Of a stretch of 64,000 nucleotides of DNA, positions 62,481 through 64,000 are shown piece by piece. A model generated the notes under the pieces. The model searched no databases. It was not told the DNA's origin and worked only from the letters and a program-made list of their open reading frames with translations. Position 1 is the stretch's first letter; each line of letters starts with the position of its first letter. Made by a program: the position numbers and the translations under genes. Where the stretch lies: the NCBI GenBank assembly GCA_965223165.1, contig CBDCVQ010000013.1, positions 62,001 through 126,000 on the forward strand, read 5' to 3'. The DNA is from JABDMH01 sp965223165 (GTDB lineage: Bacteria; Bacteroidota; Bacteroidia; Chitinophagales; Saprospiraceae).

Positions 62481-64000
62481 TGGGCTTCTATTAGTCGTTC
62501 TTCTTCGATCTTTCTGTCCAGCCACTTTGATCCCTCTCCCTGATCCCGAGCGGACTTCCAGTATCTGACCGCCTTATCTTTCTGATCCAGGGTGTAGAGT
62601 ATGTCTCCCATGTTTTCTAAGATGAAGGCATATTGATCACCTCCGTTGGCCAGGGCGGTCTCCATGGTCTTGAGCGCCGGATCCGGCTTGCCCTGTCGGT
62701 AGAAGATCCAAGCCTTGGTCGCCAGGTATCTCGGATTTTCCCGGTCCTGACCGAGCGCCTTGTCTACCATCATCTCGGCCTGAGCCAAGTCGGCTCCCCG
62801 CGTGGCCAGGTGATAACTAAAGTCATTGAGAATGCGGGGATCGTTGGGCTCCAGCAGTAGAGCTTTTTCGTAGGCGGCGTCTGATCGGTCATAGTCGCCC
62901 TGTGCATAGTAGGCTTTGCCTTGCAGGGCCAGGATGCTCAGTCTCAATTCTTTGTTGCGGCCACTCATCATCAGTGCTTGCTCCAGCGCATCGGTAGCCA
63001 GGTCATAGGCTTTCAGGTCTACCTGTGCCAATCCATGGAGATAATATAGCATGGCTTGGTTGGGGAAAAGATCCATCGCCTCATTGGAGTATCGGGCCAG
63101 GTCGGTCAGTTGCCTGACCTCGGCCATGGACATCAGCATTTGCTCCCAGACGAGGTAGTTTGATTCGTCGAGTTCAAGGGTCTGCTTGTATCGTTCGATG
63201 GCCTCATCGTGTCTTCCGACGAGGGAGAGCACATCTCCGTGGATAGCAAAAGCCTTGGGATCCCGTGGATGCGTCTTTTCGAGGATGTTGACCAGCTCCA
63301 GGAGATGCACGAGCTCCGACTGATCATTTTGCTTTTGCAGCCGTCGAATGTAGGGCATCAACTCGGCGATCTTGACGTCGATGTCCGCCTGCTCGTTCTC
63401 TATGATGGGCTTGATCGAGTTGAGATAGCTGCTATGATTGCCCTGCTTCTTAAACGTGCTGGCCAGGGCCACATTGGCTCGAGCGTCCTGCGGATCGATC
63501 TCGAGTATCTGGCGATAGACATCTTCGGCCTGTCCCGGCTTGTTGATTTGCTTGTAATAGGTGGCGAGAATGTGCTTGATCTTTGTGTCTTGAGGCAAAG
63601 CCTCGGTCAATAGCTTTAGCTCGTCCAGCGCTTGTTTCTTCTTGCCCTGTCGCTTGTAGAGATCGTGCTTGATGAGCGATGTCTTCTCGGTGATTCCGGA
63701 TCGATCTTCCATCTCGTCCAGGATCTCGATGGCTCGGGCATGGTTTTCGGCTCTTGAGTAGAGGTAAGCTTTCCGCTCCAAAAACCTTATGTCTCTTGGG
63801 AATAGCTCGGTGAGTCGCTCATAGGTGTAGGCGGCCTGCCCAAATCGCTCAGCGTCCTCCTGGATATCGGCCTTCAGTAGCAGATACCATTTGTTGGAGC
63901 CGTCGATACCGAGGGCCAGATTGATATGATGGAGGCCATCTTCGTATTCCTTCTGCTCGTGCAAGATGCCAGCCAGCTCGTAGGCAGCCACATCATGGTT
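62477..64000 (-). CDS. TPR-repeat protein (5' end outside the window)
   Basis: The frame is open to the right edge, so the N-terminus lies beyond base 64000; at least 507 residues are present. Multiple tetratricopeptide repeats are visible (for example IERYKQTLELDESNYLVWEQ, ALLLEPNDPRILNDFSYHLA, AWIFYRQGKPDPALKTMETA). Such proteins are scaffolds, in Bacteroidota often lipoproteins of the envelope. Co-transcribed with DUF4292 and EnvC, it may act with them in envelope assembly. Confidence 0.88.
   Translation of the reverse strand, partial: NHDVAAYELAGILHEQKEYEDGLHHINLALGIDGSNKWYLLLKADIQEDAERFGQAAYTYERLTELFPRDIRFLERKAYLYSRAENHARAIEILDEMEDRSGITEKTSLIKHDLYKRQGKKKQALDELKLLTEALPQDTKIKHILATYYKQINKPGQAEDVYRQILEIDPQDARANVALASTFKKQGNHSSYLNSIKPIIENEQADIDVKIAELMPYIRRLQKQNDQSELVHLLELVNILEKTHPRDPKAFAIHGDVLSLVGRHDEAIERYKQTLELDESNYLVWEQMLMSMAEVRQLTDLARYSNEAMDLFPNQAMLYYLHGLAQVDLKAYDLATDALEQALMMSGRNKELRLSILALQGKAYYAQGDYDRSDAAYEKALLLEPNDPRILNDFSYHLATRGADLAQAEMMVDKALGQDRENPRYLATKAWIFYRQGKPDPALKTMETALANGGDQYAFILENMGDILYTLDQKDKAVRYWKSARDQGEGSKWLDRKIEEERLIEAQ

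Overview
The window looks like a chromosomal segment of a Bacteroidota organism, probably a Saprospiria-like lineage. The support is: two large PKD proteins ending in a gliding-motility-type (CHU_C, T9SS type B) C-terminal domain, a BNR-repeat protein with a T9SS type A-like tail, a 289-aa primary sigma factor without region 1.1, DUF3276, DUF4292 and START-like proteins, and several promoters with the Bacteroidota -7 box TAnnTTTG. No rRNA or tRNA gene was recognised.

Positions 1-18,100 are a surface-glycan island broken up by insertion sequences, and by eye more AT-rich than the rest. It holds the N-terminal part of a Wzx-type flippase, a methyltransferase, a GT10 fucosyltransferase-like protein, and a tight minus-strand operon for a nonulosonic (sialic-like) acid: a GT-B-like transferase, a SpsF/NeuA-like cytidylyltransferase, a NeuB-family synthase and a KdsC-like phosphatase. 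Intact and broken mobile elements interrupt it: one IS21 element inserted inside the end of another IS21, each with flanking direct repeats; a third, truncated IS21 joined to an IS91-like fragment, which is itself hit by a complete IS66 with an 8-bp duplication; and an IS630 element flanked by TA. A broken UDP-GlcNAc 2-epimerase lies beside the nested pair.

Positions 18,100-25,700 continue glycan functions: a deacetylase-like protein, a WbpD-like acetyltransferase, a WbpE-like aminotransferase and a Wzm/Wzt-type ABC exporter. An L-2-hydroxyglutarate oxidase, an enoyl-CoA hydratase and a START-like protein are mixed in.

Positions 25,700-64,000 are mostly housekeeping: rpoD, an Lrp/AsnC regulator, a C-terminal processing protease, tsaC/sua5, the PKD protein pair, rplS, a membrane metallophosphoesterase, topA, the surE-lpxB operon, priA, an MsbA-like half transporter, DUF3276, a LON-domain protein and an M29 aminopeptidase. 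At the end is a minus-strand series: TPR protein, DUF4292 lipoprotein, EnvC-like, hflX, accA, DUF6913-like, dapA.

The least explained structure is the array at 55,731-56,640, between dapA and a SIMPL-domain gene. It has six units of 135-139 bp plus a decayed seventh. Most units carry a perfect TATTTTTG -7 box followed about 22 bases later by a hairpin and T-run, on the strand opposite to both neighbouring genes. I read it as a possible tandem array of tiny transcription units; this is inference from sequence only.
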